Positions 56,086 to 64,000 of a DNA stretch of 64,000 bases are shown piece after piece (the first letter of the stretch is position 1; each line of letters begins with the position of its first letter). The position numbers and the translations under genes are program-made. The stretch comes from Boseongicola aestuarii. GTDB taxonomy: Bacteria > Pseudomonadota > Alphaproteobacteria > Rhodobacterales > Rhodobacteraceae. The notes under the pieces were generated by a model, which was not told the origin of the DNA, made no database searches, and was given only the letters and a program-made list of their open reading frames with translations. The stretch is taken from NCBI RefSeq assembly GCF_900184815.1, contig NZ_FXXQ01000013.1, positions 1 to 64,000 of the forward strand, in the 5' to 3' direction.

Positions 56086-58770
56086 ATGCTGTCGTTTAAT
56101 GCTCTTGCCTTGATCTCGATTTTCTATGTGGCGCTGTTGTTTGCGGTGGCCTTCTGGGCAGACAAAAGGGCCGAGCGGGGTCGGGGCGGATGGCTGCGTT
56201 CGCCCTGGGTTTATACACTTTCGCTGTCGATCTATTGCACCGCCTGGACGTTTTACGGCGCGGTTGGAAATGCGGCGCGTTCCGGGCTTGAGTTCGCGAC
56301 GATTTATCTGGGCCCGACGTTGGTCATGGTCGGCTGGTGGGTGATCCTGAGACGGCTGGTGCGAATCGGAAAGACTCAGCGGATCACGTCGATCGCGGAC
56401 ATGGTGTCGTCGCGCTATGGCAAGTCGAACACGCTTGGCGTTCTGGTGACTCTTTTGGCGGTGGCCGGGACAACGCCATATATTGCGCTGCAATTACAAT
56501 CGGTTACGCTGAGTTTTGCAGTGTTCATGGACGGTCCTGCAAATGCGCCCGAGGATCTGGCTGTCGTGGCGTTGTGGGTGGCGATCGGGCTGGCGGTTTT
56601 CACGATCCTGTTCGGCACACGCAATCTGGACGTGGAAGAGCGCCACCACGGCATCGTCATGGCGATCGCGGTCGAAGCTGTGGTGAAGCTGGTCGCCTTG
56701 CTTGCGGTCGGCATCTTTGCGGTATTCTGGATCGGCTCGGGCCCAAGCGACATGATGGCGCGGATCGAGGCGTCTTCGATAGATGTCTGGGCGCTGCAAC
56801 CCGACCGCTGGATGACGATGATTTTCCTGTCCGCCGCCGCGTTCATCTGTTTGCCACGCATGTTTCAGGTGATTGTGATCGAAAATGAGGACGAGCGGCA
56901 TCTGTCGACCGCGGCATGGGCGTTTCCGATGTATTTGTTCCTGATCAGCCTGTTCGTGATTCCGATTGCCGTGGTCGGCCTGTCGGTCATGCCGGAGGGA
57001 TCGAACCCGGATTTGTTCGTGCTGACCTTGCCATTGACTTTCGATCAGAACGCTTTGGCAACGCTGGCTTTTCTGGGGGGGTTCTCGTCGGCGACTTCGA
57101 TGGTGATCGTGGCCTCGATTGCGCTGGCGACGATGGTTTCGAACCATATCGTCATGCCGATCTGGTTGAGCACGCAGTCGGTCGGCGCGACGGTGTCGGG
57201 CGATGTGCGGCATGTGGTGATCCTGGCGCGCCGCGCGTCGATTGTCGGTGTTCTGGTGCTTGGGTTTCTCTATTTCCGCCTGTCCGGGGGCGGCACCGCT
57301 TTGGCGTCGATCGGGCTGGTGGCTTTTGTCGGTCTCAGCCAAATCCTGCCGGCGCTGATCGGCGGGATCTTCTGGCGGGGTGCAACACGGATCGGGGCTG
57401 CGGCGGGTCTTGCGACCGGCCTTGCGCTGTGGCTTTGGACGTCGCTTTTGCCGAGCTTCGGGGAGGGCGGGGTCTTGTCGGCAGCGGTCTTTCTGCACGG
57501 TCCGTTCGGGATTGCGATGCTGCGCCCCGAGGCCTTGTTCTGGATCGAGGACATCGATCCACTGGTACATTCAGTCTTATGGTCTATTGCGCTGAATACA
57601 TTGGCATTTTGCGTCTTTTCTCTCCTTAGTTTTCCAAGTCCGCTGGAGCGTTTGCAGGGCGCGACCTTTGTCAATATCTTCCGCTTTTCGGACCGGTCTC
57701 GTGGCTGGACCGGCGGCGCTGCCGAGGCCGAGGATCTGTTGATGATGGCGCAGCGGATCATCGGGCCGCAGGTGGCGCAGGGCATTTTCGAAAGCGAAGC
57801 GGCAAAGCAGGGCAAGCAAGGGTATTTGCCGGATGTCACGCCGGATTTCATGGACCGGCTGGAGCGCGAGCTGGCGGGTTCGGTCGGTGCGGCGACGGCC
57901 CATGCGATGGTCGCGCAAATCACCGGAGGCGCGTCTGTGACGGTCGAGGACCTGATCCGCGTCGCAGACGAGGCGCAGCAGATTCTGGAGTATTCGAACC
58001 AGCTTGAGGCGAAGTCTGCCGAACAGGAACGTACGGCGCGTCAACTGCGCGAGGCGAACGAGAAACTTCTGGCCCTGTCGGTTCAAAAGGACGGCTTTCT
58101 CAGCCAGATCAGCCATGAACTGCGCACGCCGATGACCTCGATCCGCTCGTTCAGCGAAATCCTGATGGCGGATGAGGCGATGGGGCCCGAGGACAGGCTG
58201 CGCTATAGTCGCATTATCCATGATGAGACCAAGCGTCTGACGCGGCTTCTGGACGACCTTCTGGACCTGAGTGTACTGGAGAACGGTCAGGTCACTTTGA
58301 ACATGGGCGAGGAGACCATCGGCGCGGTTCTGGATCGGGCGGTTGCGGCGATGGAGGTTGCGACCGGGCAGCAGGATTTCGTGATCCAGCGTCCGGGGCC
58401 GGGTGAGGACGCCTCGATCTATACGGACGGCGACCGGCTGTCGCAGGTTTTCATCAATCTGATCGCCAACGCGTTGAAATATTGTGAAAATCCGACGCCT
58501 CGGTTGACCATTAAAGTGGACGAGGCCGGGGGGCGGCGCGTGGTGGATTTCCTTGATAACGGCAAAGGTATACCGACGGATGCGCAGACGTTGATCTTCG
58601 AGAAATTCGCGCGCGTATCGGACAATCATGCCGCCGGGGGCGCGGGGCTTGGCCTGGCGATCTGCCGCGAGGTGATGACCCGGCTTGGCGGTGGCATTGT
58701 CTATCTGCCGGGGCAGGGTGGCGCGGCGTTTCGGGTGATTTTGCCGGATGCGCGCGCTGAGGCGGCTTGA
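56086..58770 (+). CDS. Histidine kinase with SLC5 sodium/solute symporter-type sensor domain
   Basis: An 894-residue membrane kinase. Residues about 1-500 form a PutP/SLC5-like symporter domain with about 12-13 helices (ISIFYVALLFAVAFWADKRA at the start). A coiled linker leads to the dimerisation box with His677 (QISHELRTPMTSIRSFSEIL). The ATPase part has NLIANALKYCE, DNGKGI and GAGLGLAICRE. The layout matches CbrA/CrbS kinases, and CrbS controls acs in Vibrio and Pseudomonas. Here acs lies nearby, so acetate or a related solute is the likely signal. Confidence 0.9.
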   Translation: MLSFNALALISIFYVALLFAVAFWADKRAERGRGGWLRSPWVYTLSLSIYCTAWTFYGAVGNAARSGLEFATIYLGPTLVMVGWWVILRRLVRIGKTQRITSIADMVSSRYGKSNTLGVLVTLLAVAGTTPYIALQLQSVTLSFAVFMDGPANAPEDLAVVALWVAIGLAVFTILFGTRNLDVEERHHGIVMAIAVEAVVKLVALLAVGIFAVFWIGSGPSDMMARIEASSIDVWALQPDRWMTMIFLSAAAFICLPRMFQVIVIENEDERHLSTAAWAFPMYLFLISLFVIPIAVVGLSVMPEGSNPDLFVLTLPLTFDQNALATLAFLGGFSSATSMVIVASIALATMVSNHIVMPIWLSTQSVGATVSGDVRHVVILARRASIVGVLVLGFLYFRLSGGGTALASIGLVAFVGLSQILPALIGGIFWRGATRIGAAAGLATGLALWLWTSLLPSFGEGGVLSAAVFLHGPFGIAMLRPEALFWIEDIDPLVHSVLWSIALNTLAFCVFSLLSFPSPLERLQGATFVNIFRFSDRSRGWTGGAAEAEDLLMMAQRIIGPQVAQGIFESEAAKQGKQGYLPDVTPDFMDRLERELAGSVGAATAHAMVAQITGGASVTVEDLIRVADEAQQILEYSNQLEAKSAEQERTARQLREANEKLLALSVQKDGFLSQISHELRTPMTSIRSFSEILMADEAMGPEDRLRYSRIIHDETKRLTRLLDDLLDLSVLENGQVTLNMGEETIGAVLDRAVAAMEVATGQQDFVIQRPGPGEDASIYTDGDRLSQVFINLIANALKYCENPTPRLTIKVDEAGGRRVVDFLDNGKGIPTDAQTLIFEKFARVSDNHAAGGAGLGLAICREVMTRLGGGIVYLPGQGGAAFRVILPDARAEAA

Positions 58771-58798
58771 AGCAACGAAGCTGTAACCTATTTGCGCG

Positions 58799-59947
58799 AT
58801 GCTTGGGATCGAAAGCGATTCTGGGGAGCATCTGAATTTGTCGACACTGGCGCGGGCCTCGCCACTGAAACGCCGGCTTGCACCGCCGCGCCCGGTGCGG
58901 GGCGTGGGCGATGGTGCGGTCGAGGCGTTGTTGCGCGTGGAAGTGCCGCGCGCGGCGGATCAGTTGCTGGCGATGCAGGCAGATGTGCAGGCGGTGACGC
59001 TGTCGACGATGGAGCATTCGGCGGTTGTGGCGGCCTTGTCGCGGCACGATCTGATTTGTCTCATTTCGCGCAATGCCCGCGATGTCGGTCTTTTGGTGGT
59101 CGATATCGGGCTTTTGACGGCTTTGGTCGAGATCCAGACGCTGGGGCAGGTGACTTCGGTGCCCCCCAAGGATCGCGTGCCGACCCGCACGGATGCGGTT
59201 GTCTTCAGCGATATGGTCGACAAGTGGATGGCCGATATCGCGCGCGTGGCGGGCGAGGCGGGATTGGCGCGCGACGTGCCATTTTCTGGGTTCGTGCGCG
59301 AGCATGGCATTCTGGATTTGCGCGCGGTCGAGCTGACGCTTGATCCGGGGAAGTATCGCTCGATGCGCATCGCCATGGCATTGGGGGACGATGCGAAGGT
59401 CGGTGTGATGACGTTCTTTGTGCCCGCGAGCGGAGGTGCGCGGAGTCTGGCGGACGAGGGCACGCTTGGTACGCGATTGCGGCCACATCTGATGGACGCC
59501 GAGGCCGGGATGCAAGCGATTCTGACCCGGTTTGAGCATCCGTTGAAACAAGTGCTGGCCTTGCGCGCGGGGGATGTCTTGCCGATCGATCCCAGGTGCC
59601 TGACGCATATGCATCTTGAGGTGCGCGAGGGCGTTCCGCTGGCGCAGGGGCGGCTCGGTCAGGTGAACGGGTTTCGGGCCGTTCGGCTGACATCTGTCGG
59701 CAAGGAAGGCGACCCGGAACCGTTCTTTGGCGCCGCAGTGCCGGCGTCGGCTTCGAGCACGGCGCGAGAGGCGTTGCCTGAGCGTACAGTGTCGCCTAAG
59801 GCCTTGGAACCGCCCGATGCGGACGTTGCGCCGGTGGACGATTTGCCCGATCTGCCGGACCTTCCGGACATGGATGCCTTGCCCGACCTGCCCGACTTGC
59901 CAGGCGCCGCGGACCTACCGGATTTTCCCGACTTGCCGGGACCTTAG
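58799..59947 (+). CDS. FliM/FliN-like flagellar motor switch family protein with LPD-repeat tail
   Basis: This 382-residue protein shares the FliM/FliN (SpoA) C-terminal domain at about residues 235-300 (FEHPLKQVLALRAGDVLPID then GVPLAQGRLGQVNG). The middle part resembles the FliM core. The last 35 residues are an acidic LPDLPD-type repeat. The N-terminal EIDxLL CheY-binding peptide of true FliM is not evident. No other flagellar gene is in the window, so its link to a motor is unproven. It follows the kinase gene by 28 bases. Confidence 0.8.
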   Translation: MLGIESDSGEHLNLSTLARASPLKRRLAPPRPVRGVGDGAVEALLRVEVPRAADQLLAMQADVQAVTLSTMEHSAVVAALSRHDLICLISRNARDVGLLVVDIGLLTALVEIQTLGQVTSVPPKDRVPTRTDAVVFSDMVDKWMADIARVAGEAGLARDVPFSGFVREHGILDLRAVELTLDPGKYRSMRIAMALGDDAKVGVMTFFVPASGGARSLADEGTLGTRLRPHLMDAEAGMQAILTRFEHPLKQVLALRAGDVLPIDPRCLTHMHLEVREGVPLAQGRLGQVNGFRAVRLTSVGKEGDPEPFFGAAVPASASSTAREALPERTVSPKALEPPDADVAPVDDLPDLPDLPDMDALPDLPDLPGAADLPDFPDLPGP

Positions 59948-60381
59948 GTGTTCTGACTTGAAAATTGCTCAAGTTGCGGACCGATGCCCGGAAAAGCATA
60001 TCCGGCAGTGTCGAGGGCTTTCAGGATGTCTTGGGAAGTCATCTCGTTATCGCCTGCGGTGGCGAACGCCCAGAGAATCGCCGAACGCGTGCCGGACGCA
60101 CAATAGGCCAGCACCGGACCGTCGGTTGCGTTCATGGCTTGCGCCTGTGCCGTCACGGCCTCGCCTGTCAAACCGCCGGGCGCCAGCGGGTTGTTGAAGA
60201 ACGCGACGCCCGCGCCTTCGCAGGCGGCCCGCATCGCCTCGGAAGACAGATCTGGCGGGACCTCGAAGTCGGGGCGATTGCAGACCACGGCCTTGAATCC
60301 TTGCTGAACAAGTTCGGGCAGATCGTCGGGCGTGATTTGCGGGGCGACTGACATTTTGTCGTTCAGGCGGGCGTAGGGCAT
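59944..60381 (-). CDS. TIGR01244/DUF442 sulfurtransferase or phosphatase-like protein
   Basis: This is a 145-residue protein with a tyrosine-phosphatase-like fold and the loop CASGTRS (Cys94, Arg99; C-x4-R). DUF442 proteins are linked to sulfide oxidation and are often fused to metallo-beta-lactamase persulfide dioxygenases in Blh. Here the two domains are separate genes at the ends of one operon with YeeE/YedE genes. It would pass sulfane sulfur or process persulfide, by inference. Its 3' end overlaps the FliM-like gene. Confidence 0.88.
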   Translation of the reverse strand: MPYARLNDKMSVAPQITPDDLPELVQQGFKAVVCNRPDFEVPPDLSSEAMRAACEGAGVAFFNNPLAPGGLTGEAVTAQAQAMNATDGPVLAYCASGTRSAILWAFATAGDNEMTSQDILKALDTAGYAFPGIGPQLEQFSSQNT

Positions 60382-60392
60382 TGGCGTTTCCT

Positions 60393-60824
60393 TCAGGCGG
60401 TTTGACCGCGCGCAAGCGAGAGCTTCACGGACGGTGCGGCCACCATGCCAAGGATCATCGCGACAAGGAAGACAGCGCCTCCTGTGCCGCCCCAAGTGAT
60501 CGATGCGATCGCGGGCCCCGGGCAAAGTCCGGCAAGCCCCCAGCCTGCGCCGAACAGGACCGAGCCGAGCACAAGGTTGCGGCCAAGCCGGGGTTCGGGC
60601 GGTGTCGGGAATGTGCCTCCGAGGGCAGGCGCGCTGCGGCGGGCGGCGATTTGCCAGGCGATGGCCATGGGAATGATCGCCCCGCCCATCACGAAGGCCA
60701 GCGTGGGGTCCCAGTCACCGAAAATATCAAGCCAGCCAATGACTTTGCGGGTATCCGTCATGCCCGAGATCAACAGGCCGACGCCAAACAGACCGCCCGC
60801 GAAAAAAGCTGAAATCAGACGCAT
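60393..60824 (-). CDS. YeeE/YedE-family sulfur transporter half, DUF6691-like
   Basis: This is a 143-residue membrane protein with about four helices. Family residues are SGMTDTRKVIGWLDIFGDWD and GLCPGPAI, with a conserved cysteine likely to bind the transported sulfur species. The ATG at 60824 overlaps the stop of the upstream YeeE gene (TGATG). Together they form the two-gene version of the fused YeeE/YedE thiosulfate transporter. It probably moves a sulfur compound across the inner membrane. Confidence 0.87.
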   Translation of the reverse strand: MRLISAFFAGGLFGVGLLISGMTDTRKVIGWLDIFGDWDPTLAFVMGGAIIPMAIAWQIAARRSAPALGGTFPTPPEPRLGRNLVLGSVLFGAGWGLAGLCPGPAIASITWGGTGGAVFLVAMILGMVAAPSVKLSLARGQTA

Positions 60825-61249
60825 CAGACCCACCCCAGCAAGTGACGGAACACGACAACCGACAAACCACCTGCGCCGATGTAAAACACGGTGGCCACGA
60901 TCCCGCGCAGGGAGAGTCGCGATATGCCGCACACACCGTGACCTGACGTGCAGCCATTGGCGATGCGCGTGCCGACTCCCACCAGAAGGCCCGCCAGCGC
61001 GACGAGCACGAGGTTGCCGCTGACGTGCGTGTCGCCTGTGCCCGTCGCGAACGCCGCGGCCCCCGGAAACAGCACAAGGCCGACCAAAAACGCCGCGCGT
61101 TCGGTCGCGTTTTCCTTTGCGGAGCGATCGACAAGGCTGCCGATAATGCCGGAAGCGCCCATGACGCGTCCGTTGATCAAAAGGTAGGCCGCGGCGGCGA
61201 GGCCGATCATGGCACCGCCAAGAAGGCCGAGTATCCAGTCCTGTGGCAT
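60824..61249 (-). CDS. YeeE/YedE-family sulfur transporter half
   Basis: This is a 141-residue membrane protein with about four helices. It contains GTRIANGCTSGHGVCGISRL, with the paired cysteines of the YeeE/YedE family, and a first helix LGLLGGAMIGLAAAAYLL. It lies 15 bases after the metallo-beta-lactamase gene and overlaps the second half-gene. The pair is a hallmark of BigR-regulated sulfide operons. Confidence 0.88.
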   Translation of the reverse strand: MPQDWILGLLGGAMIGLAAAAYLLINGRVMGASGIIGSLVDRSAKENATERAAFLVGLVLFPGAAAFATGTGDTHVSGNLVLVALAGLLVGVGTRIANGCTSGHGVCGISRLSLRGIVATVFYIGAGGLSVVVFRHLLGWV

Positions 61250-61264
61250 TGTGATTGTCCAGTC

Positions 61265-62128
61265 TTAGAGTTTGTTAACGGGAACTTTGAGGAACACGTC
61301 CCCTTTGTCGTCGGGTTCGGGCATGTTGCCGGCGCGCATGTTGACTTGCAGCGAAGGCACGATGAGTTTCGGCATCCCGAGCGTGGCGTCGCGTGTTTCG
61401 CGCATCTCGACGAATTCCGCGCGGGCCTTGGCGCCTCCAACGTGGACGTTCTTCGCTTTTTGCTCGCCCACAGTGGATTCCCAGGCGAATTCCTCGCGTC
61501 CGGGCGCTTTGTAGTCGTGGCCCACGAAGATGCGCGTTTCATCGGGCAGGGCAAGAATGCGCTGCACGCTGTCATAGAGGTCGGAGGCCGATCCGCCGGG
61601 AAAATCACAGCGAGCCGTGCCGAAGTCGGGCATGAACAGTGTGTCGCCCACGAAGGCCGCATCGCCGATGACGTAGGTCATGCAGGCGGGCGTGTGGCCC
61701 GGTGTGTGCATGACATCGGCGCGAAGCTGGCCGATGTGGAAGCTGTCGCCGTCTTTGAACAGGGCATTGAACTGGCTGCCATCGCGTTGGAATTCGGTGC
61801 CTTCGTTGAAGATCTTGCCGAAGGTATCCTGAACGGTCGTGATGTTTGCACCGATCCCGATTTTCCCGTCAAGCTTGTCTTGCAGGTAGGGCGCGGCGCT
61901 GAGGTGGTCGGCGTGGACGTGGGTTTCGAGGATCCAGGCAACCGTCAGGTTTTCAGCATTGATGTAGTCGATAATCGCATCAGCCGAGGCTGTATCCGTG
62001 CGGCCCGAGCTATAGTCAAAGTCCAGTACGCTGTCGACAATCGCGCATTGCGCGCCCTTGGGGTCGCGCACCACATAGGAGATTGTATTTGTCGCGTTAT
62101 CAAAGAAGGATTTGACCAGAGGTTTCAT
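61265..62128 (-). CDS. Metallo-beta-lactamase fold persulfide dioxygenase-like protein
   Basis: This is a 287-residue MBL-fold enzyme. Iron-binding residues lie in THVHADHLSAAPYL, HTPGHTPACMTYV, VGDTLFMPDFGTARCDFPGG and VGHDY. It matches the ETHE1/Blh type that oxidises glutathione persulfide. The ATG at 62128 follows GGAG; the upstream ATG at 62140 is less well placed. First gene of the operon, divergent from bigR, it should be derepressed by sulfide. Confidence 0.92.
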   Translation of the reverse strand: MKPLVKSFFDNATNTISYVVRDPKGAQCAIVDSVLDFDYSSGRTDTASADAIIDYINAENLTVAWILETHVHADHLSAAPYLQDKLDGKIGIGANITTVQDTFGKIFNEGTEFQRDGSQFNALFKDGDSFHIGQLRADVMHTPGHTPACMTYVIGDAAFVGDTLFMPDFGTARCDFPGGSASDLYDSVQRILALPDETRIFVGHDYKAPGREEFAWESTVGEQKAKNVHVGGAKARAEFVEMRETRDATLGMPKLIVPSLQVNMRAGNMPEPDDKGDVFLKVPVNKL

Positions 62129-62165
62129 TTCGGTCTCCATTGTCGCAAGAAGAGAAAATCAGAGA

Positions 62166-62186
62166 TTACACATATGATTTGTGATA
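62166..62186. promoter_or_regulatory. Candidate BigR operator
   Basis: TTACACATATGATTTGTGATA is 21 bases long: the halves TTACACA and TGTGATA are an imperfect inverted repeat in an AT-rich promoter between the dioxygenase and bigR genes. ArsR-type repressors usually bind such sites over the shared promoter. The call rests on position and symmetry. Confidence 0.45.
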
Positions 62187-62219
62187 TATTTTGGTAAATT
62201 GGAATGAGAATCAAGGGTC

Positions 62220-62549
62220 ATGAAGGATAATCCTGAGTTTTCCCAATCTGCGATGGCGCAATCTGCAACCGAGGCGTCTACCTATTTGCGCACGCTTTCC
62301 AATCCGGCGCGGCTTTTGTTGCTGTGTCAACTGGTGGAAGGCGAAAAACGTGTGGGTGAGTTGGAAGAGGCGCTGGGGCTTGGGCAGGCTTATGTGTCAC
62401 AGCAACTGGCCCGGCTGCGCGCCGAGGACTTGGTCCGCGCGCGCAAAGAGGGGCGAATCGTTTACTACTCGGTCGCGGACAAACGCGTTCTGACGTTGGT
62501 TCAGGTGCTTTATGATTTGTTTTGTTCGCAACCGAAAACGGACGATTGA
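62220..62549 (+). CDS. bigR: Sulfide-responsive ArsR-family repressor BigR/SqrR
   Basis: This is a 109-residue winged-helix repressor. The recognition region is ALGLGQAYVSQQLARLRAED. Two cysteines, Cys36 in LLLLCQLVEG and Cys102 in LYDLFCSQ, are 66 residues apart, as in SqrR (Cys41, Cys107), where they form a polysulfide bridge on sulfide stress. Divergence from the dioxygenase operon agrees with control of it. Confidence 0.93.
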   Translation: MKDNPEFSQSAMAQSATEASTYLRTLSNPARLLLLCQLVEGEKRVGELEEALGLGQAYVSQQLARLRAEDLVRARKEGRIVYYSVADKRVLTLVQVLYDLFCSQPKTDD

Positions 62550-62694
62550 TGGATTAGTGCCTGTTTTGCGGGCGCTTGGCAAAAATCCCCCCAAGTTTGA
62601 TCTGGATTAACACAGCCGTCACATGGTCGTGCTATAGTGGAACTTATAAAAAAAGCGGCTTTCTCAAAGACCGTTTTGCATAAGGGAGACCTCC

Positions 62695-62937
62695 ATGACG
62701 AAGGTAAAAACTCGATCAGCAGATCGTATCTCCGCCGGCGCATATGATGCGGACGTGGCGGCGATCGTGGATGCGGTATTGGCCGATCCTGCGCGTGCGG
62801 ATGATGCAAAGGCGCTTTTGACACACAAACTGGGAGCGCCGGATGTGGTGCGCCTGGCCGTGCCGAAATCGGTTCACAAGTCATTCAGTCTGCGCGAAGA
62901 CGCAGACGAAGAGATGTGGGACAACGTGCCGGTCTGA
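62695..62937 (+). CDS. Small hypothetical protein
   Basis: The 80-residue, acidic, soluble product includes AAIVDAVLADPARADDAKAL and ends DADEEMWDNVPV. The ATG follows AAGGGAG with good spacing. There is no signal, helix span or known domain. A short terminator-free gap separates it from bigR; promoter-like AT-rich sequence at about 62630-62680 suggests its own transcript. Confidence 0.6.
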   Translation: MTKVKTRSADRISAGAYDADVAAIVDAVLADPARADDAKALLTHKLGAPDVVRLAVPKSVHKSFSLREDADEEMWDNVPV

Positions 62938-62992
62938 TCGCTCGTTAAGATGGGGCCGGTTTGTCGGCGGTTGCGCTTGAGTTTCGCCGGTT

Positions 62993-64000
62993 ATGGCTTA
63001 CACAAACCCTATGGGCCGCGCTGACACGATCGAAGAAAAGACCAGTTTCGCCGGAGATTCTTCGGGCGATGTCGCCGTCGTTGTGATCGACAATCCACCA
63101 AATGGCGTTTTGACCCCCGCGGTTCGGGCGTCACTTTCCAGAGAATTGATTGCCGCCGGCGCATCGTCGGACGTTCGCGCCGTGGTCATCGTCGGGCGTG
63201 ACGGGGCCTTTGCGATGGGCACCGGCATCGATTCCGGTGGCGCTTTGGCGCAAGTGCCGGATGCGCCAACCCTTGGGGATCTGTGCGACGCGATCGAGGC
63301 GATGGACAAGCCGGTCGTGGCCGCGATCACCGGTGCGGCTTTGGGCAACGGGCTGGAATTGGCGCTGGCGGCGCATGTGCGTGTGGCCGGGCCGGAGGCG
63401 CGTCTGGGTGCGCCGGAGATCACCATTGGAATTGTGCCGGGATCGGGCGGAACGCAGCGTCTGCCCAAAGTTGTCGGCGGGCTGGCGGCCTTGCGGATGC
63501 TGCTCTCAGGTCGCGCGGTAAACGGGACTTCTGCGCACAAGCTTGGTTTGGTGGACCGTCTGGCCGAGGGCGATGTTCTGGAAGCTGCGATTGACGAGGC
63601 GCGCACACGGGCCGAAAACGGTGCGCCTCTGGCGCGCAGTTCGCAGCGGCGGGACCGGTTGGGCGAAGGGCAGGCGTTTCTGGAAGCGGTTGCCGAGCAT
63701 CGCAGAATCGCTGCGGTGTCGCCGCTGGATGCGCCATTGCGGCTGATCGAGTGCGTCGAGGCCGCGTTGTTGTTGCCCTATGAGATCGGGCGCGGACTTG
63801 AGATTGCGGCGTTTGAAGACTTGGTCGAGTCGGATCATTCGCGCGCCCTGCGGCATGTTTTTGCGGCGGATCGCCGGTTGGTCGCGGCCTCGGCTGTGGT
63901 GGGGCGCACGCCGTCGCGCGCGCTTGGGTCGATCGGGCTGATTGGGGGCAAGGGGATCGGCAGCGAGATTGCGGTCGCCTGTCTGGATGCCGGGTTTTCG
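62993..64000 (+). CDS. Fatty acid oxidation multifunctional enzyme, partial at right edge
   Basis: The frame stays open to the window end (336 codons). The N-terminal 200 residues are an enoyl-CoA hydratase domain: oxyanion region GRDGAFAMGTGID, catalytic region GAALGNGLELALAAH and GAPEITIGIVPGSGGTQRLP. From about residue 317 a Rossmann start IGLIGGKGIGSEIAVACLDA begins the 3-hydroxyacyl-CoA dehydrogenase part. It would hydrate and oxidise acyl-CoA in beta-oxidation. The start may be ATG at 62993 or 63011. It resembles FadB/FadJ-type fusions. Confidence 0.9.
   Translation, partial: MAYTNPMGRADTIEEKTSFAGDSSGDVAVVVIDNPPNGVLTPAVRASLSRELIAAGASSDVRAVVIVGRDGAFAMGTGIDSGGALAQVPDAPTLGDLCDAIEAMDKPVVAAITGAALGNGLELALAAHVRVAGPEARLGAPEITIGIVPGSGGTQRLPKVVGGLAALRMLLSGRAVNGTSAHKLGLVDRLAEGDVLEAAIDEARTRAENGAPLARSSQRRDRLGEGQAFLEAVAEHRRIAAVSPLDAPLRLIECVEAALLLPYEIGRGLEIAAFEDLVESDHSRALRHVFAADRRLVAASAVVGRTPSRALGSIGLIGGKGIGSEIAVACLDAGFS

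Overview
The window looks like a chromosomal segment of a marine alphaproteobacterium of the Roseobacter group (Rhodobacteraceae). The pointers are the gene families and their order: an NDUFA12-type complex I accessory subunit, mlaD and a DUF2155 gene between clpX and aat; an accBC pair; a RutR-controlled reductive pyrimidine pathway; an ScfR-type regulator; a BigR/SqrR sulfide operon; and roseobacter-style intergenic hairpins. Most of the sequence is GC-rich with short gaps and many 4-base ATGA or GTGA overlaps. I saw no rRNA, tRNA or CRISPR array.

Layout. 1-800: the tail of an IS3-family transposase and a decayed stretch. 0.8-6.8 kb: urea ABC transporter operon urtABCDE, with a terminator-like hairpin after urtA and another after urtE. 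6.8-10 kb: catalase-peroxidase katG divergent from oxyR. 10-24 kb: a surface-glycan region. It has three co-directional glycosyltransferase genes, then an AT-richer block (about 14.1-18.2 kb) with gene remnants, a glycosyltransferase and an unusual long methyltransferase, then a flippase, a four-gene overlapping operon (methyltransferase, GtrA, GT2, membrane protein) and a degenerate prepilin-peptidase-like gene. 24-32 kb: housekeeping genes (rpe, a hemerythrin-like gene, clpP, clpX, an NDUFA12-like gene, mlaD, a DUF2155 gene, aat, accC, accB).

32-46 kb: reductive pyrimidine catabolism. The two dihydropyrimidine dehydrogenase subunits, an M20-type carbamoylase (ureidopropionase-like), dihydropyrimidinase, a class II aldolase-like gene and an NMT1/taurine-type ABC transporter lie around a TetR regulator of the RutR type. 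Two near-perfect RutR-type operators sit in the divergent promoter. A tandem pair of Lin0512-family genes and a cupin gene follow.

46-59 kb: a probable acetate/short-chain fatty acid module. Acetyl-CoA synthetase is the last gene behind a branched-chain-type ABC transporter (substrate-binding protein, two permeases, two ATPases). This operon diverges from an ScfR/RamB-type regulator, which is followed by a stand-alone receiver, a small membrane protein and a histidine kinase whose sensor is an SLC5-type sodium/solute symporter domain. 59-62.5 kb: an orphan FliM/FliN-like protein, then a sulfide/persulfide operon (DUF442 sulfurtransferase/phosphatase-like protein, two YeeE/YedE transporters, metallo-beta-lactamase persulfide dioxygenase) divergent from bigR. 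The window ends inside a fused enoyl-CoA hydratase/3-hydroxyacyl-CoA dehydrogenase gene.

Start codons were adjusted where a ribosome binding site, overlap or family alignment favoured a downstream start. All functions are inferred from sequence recognition; no database search was run.
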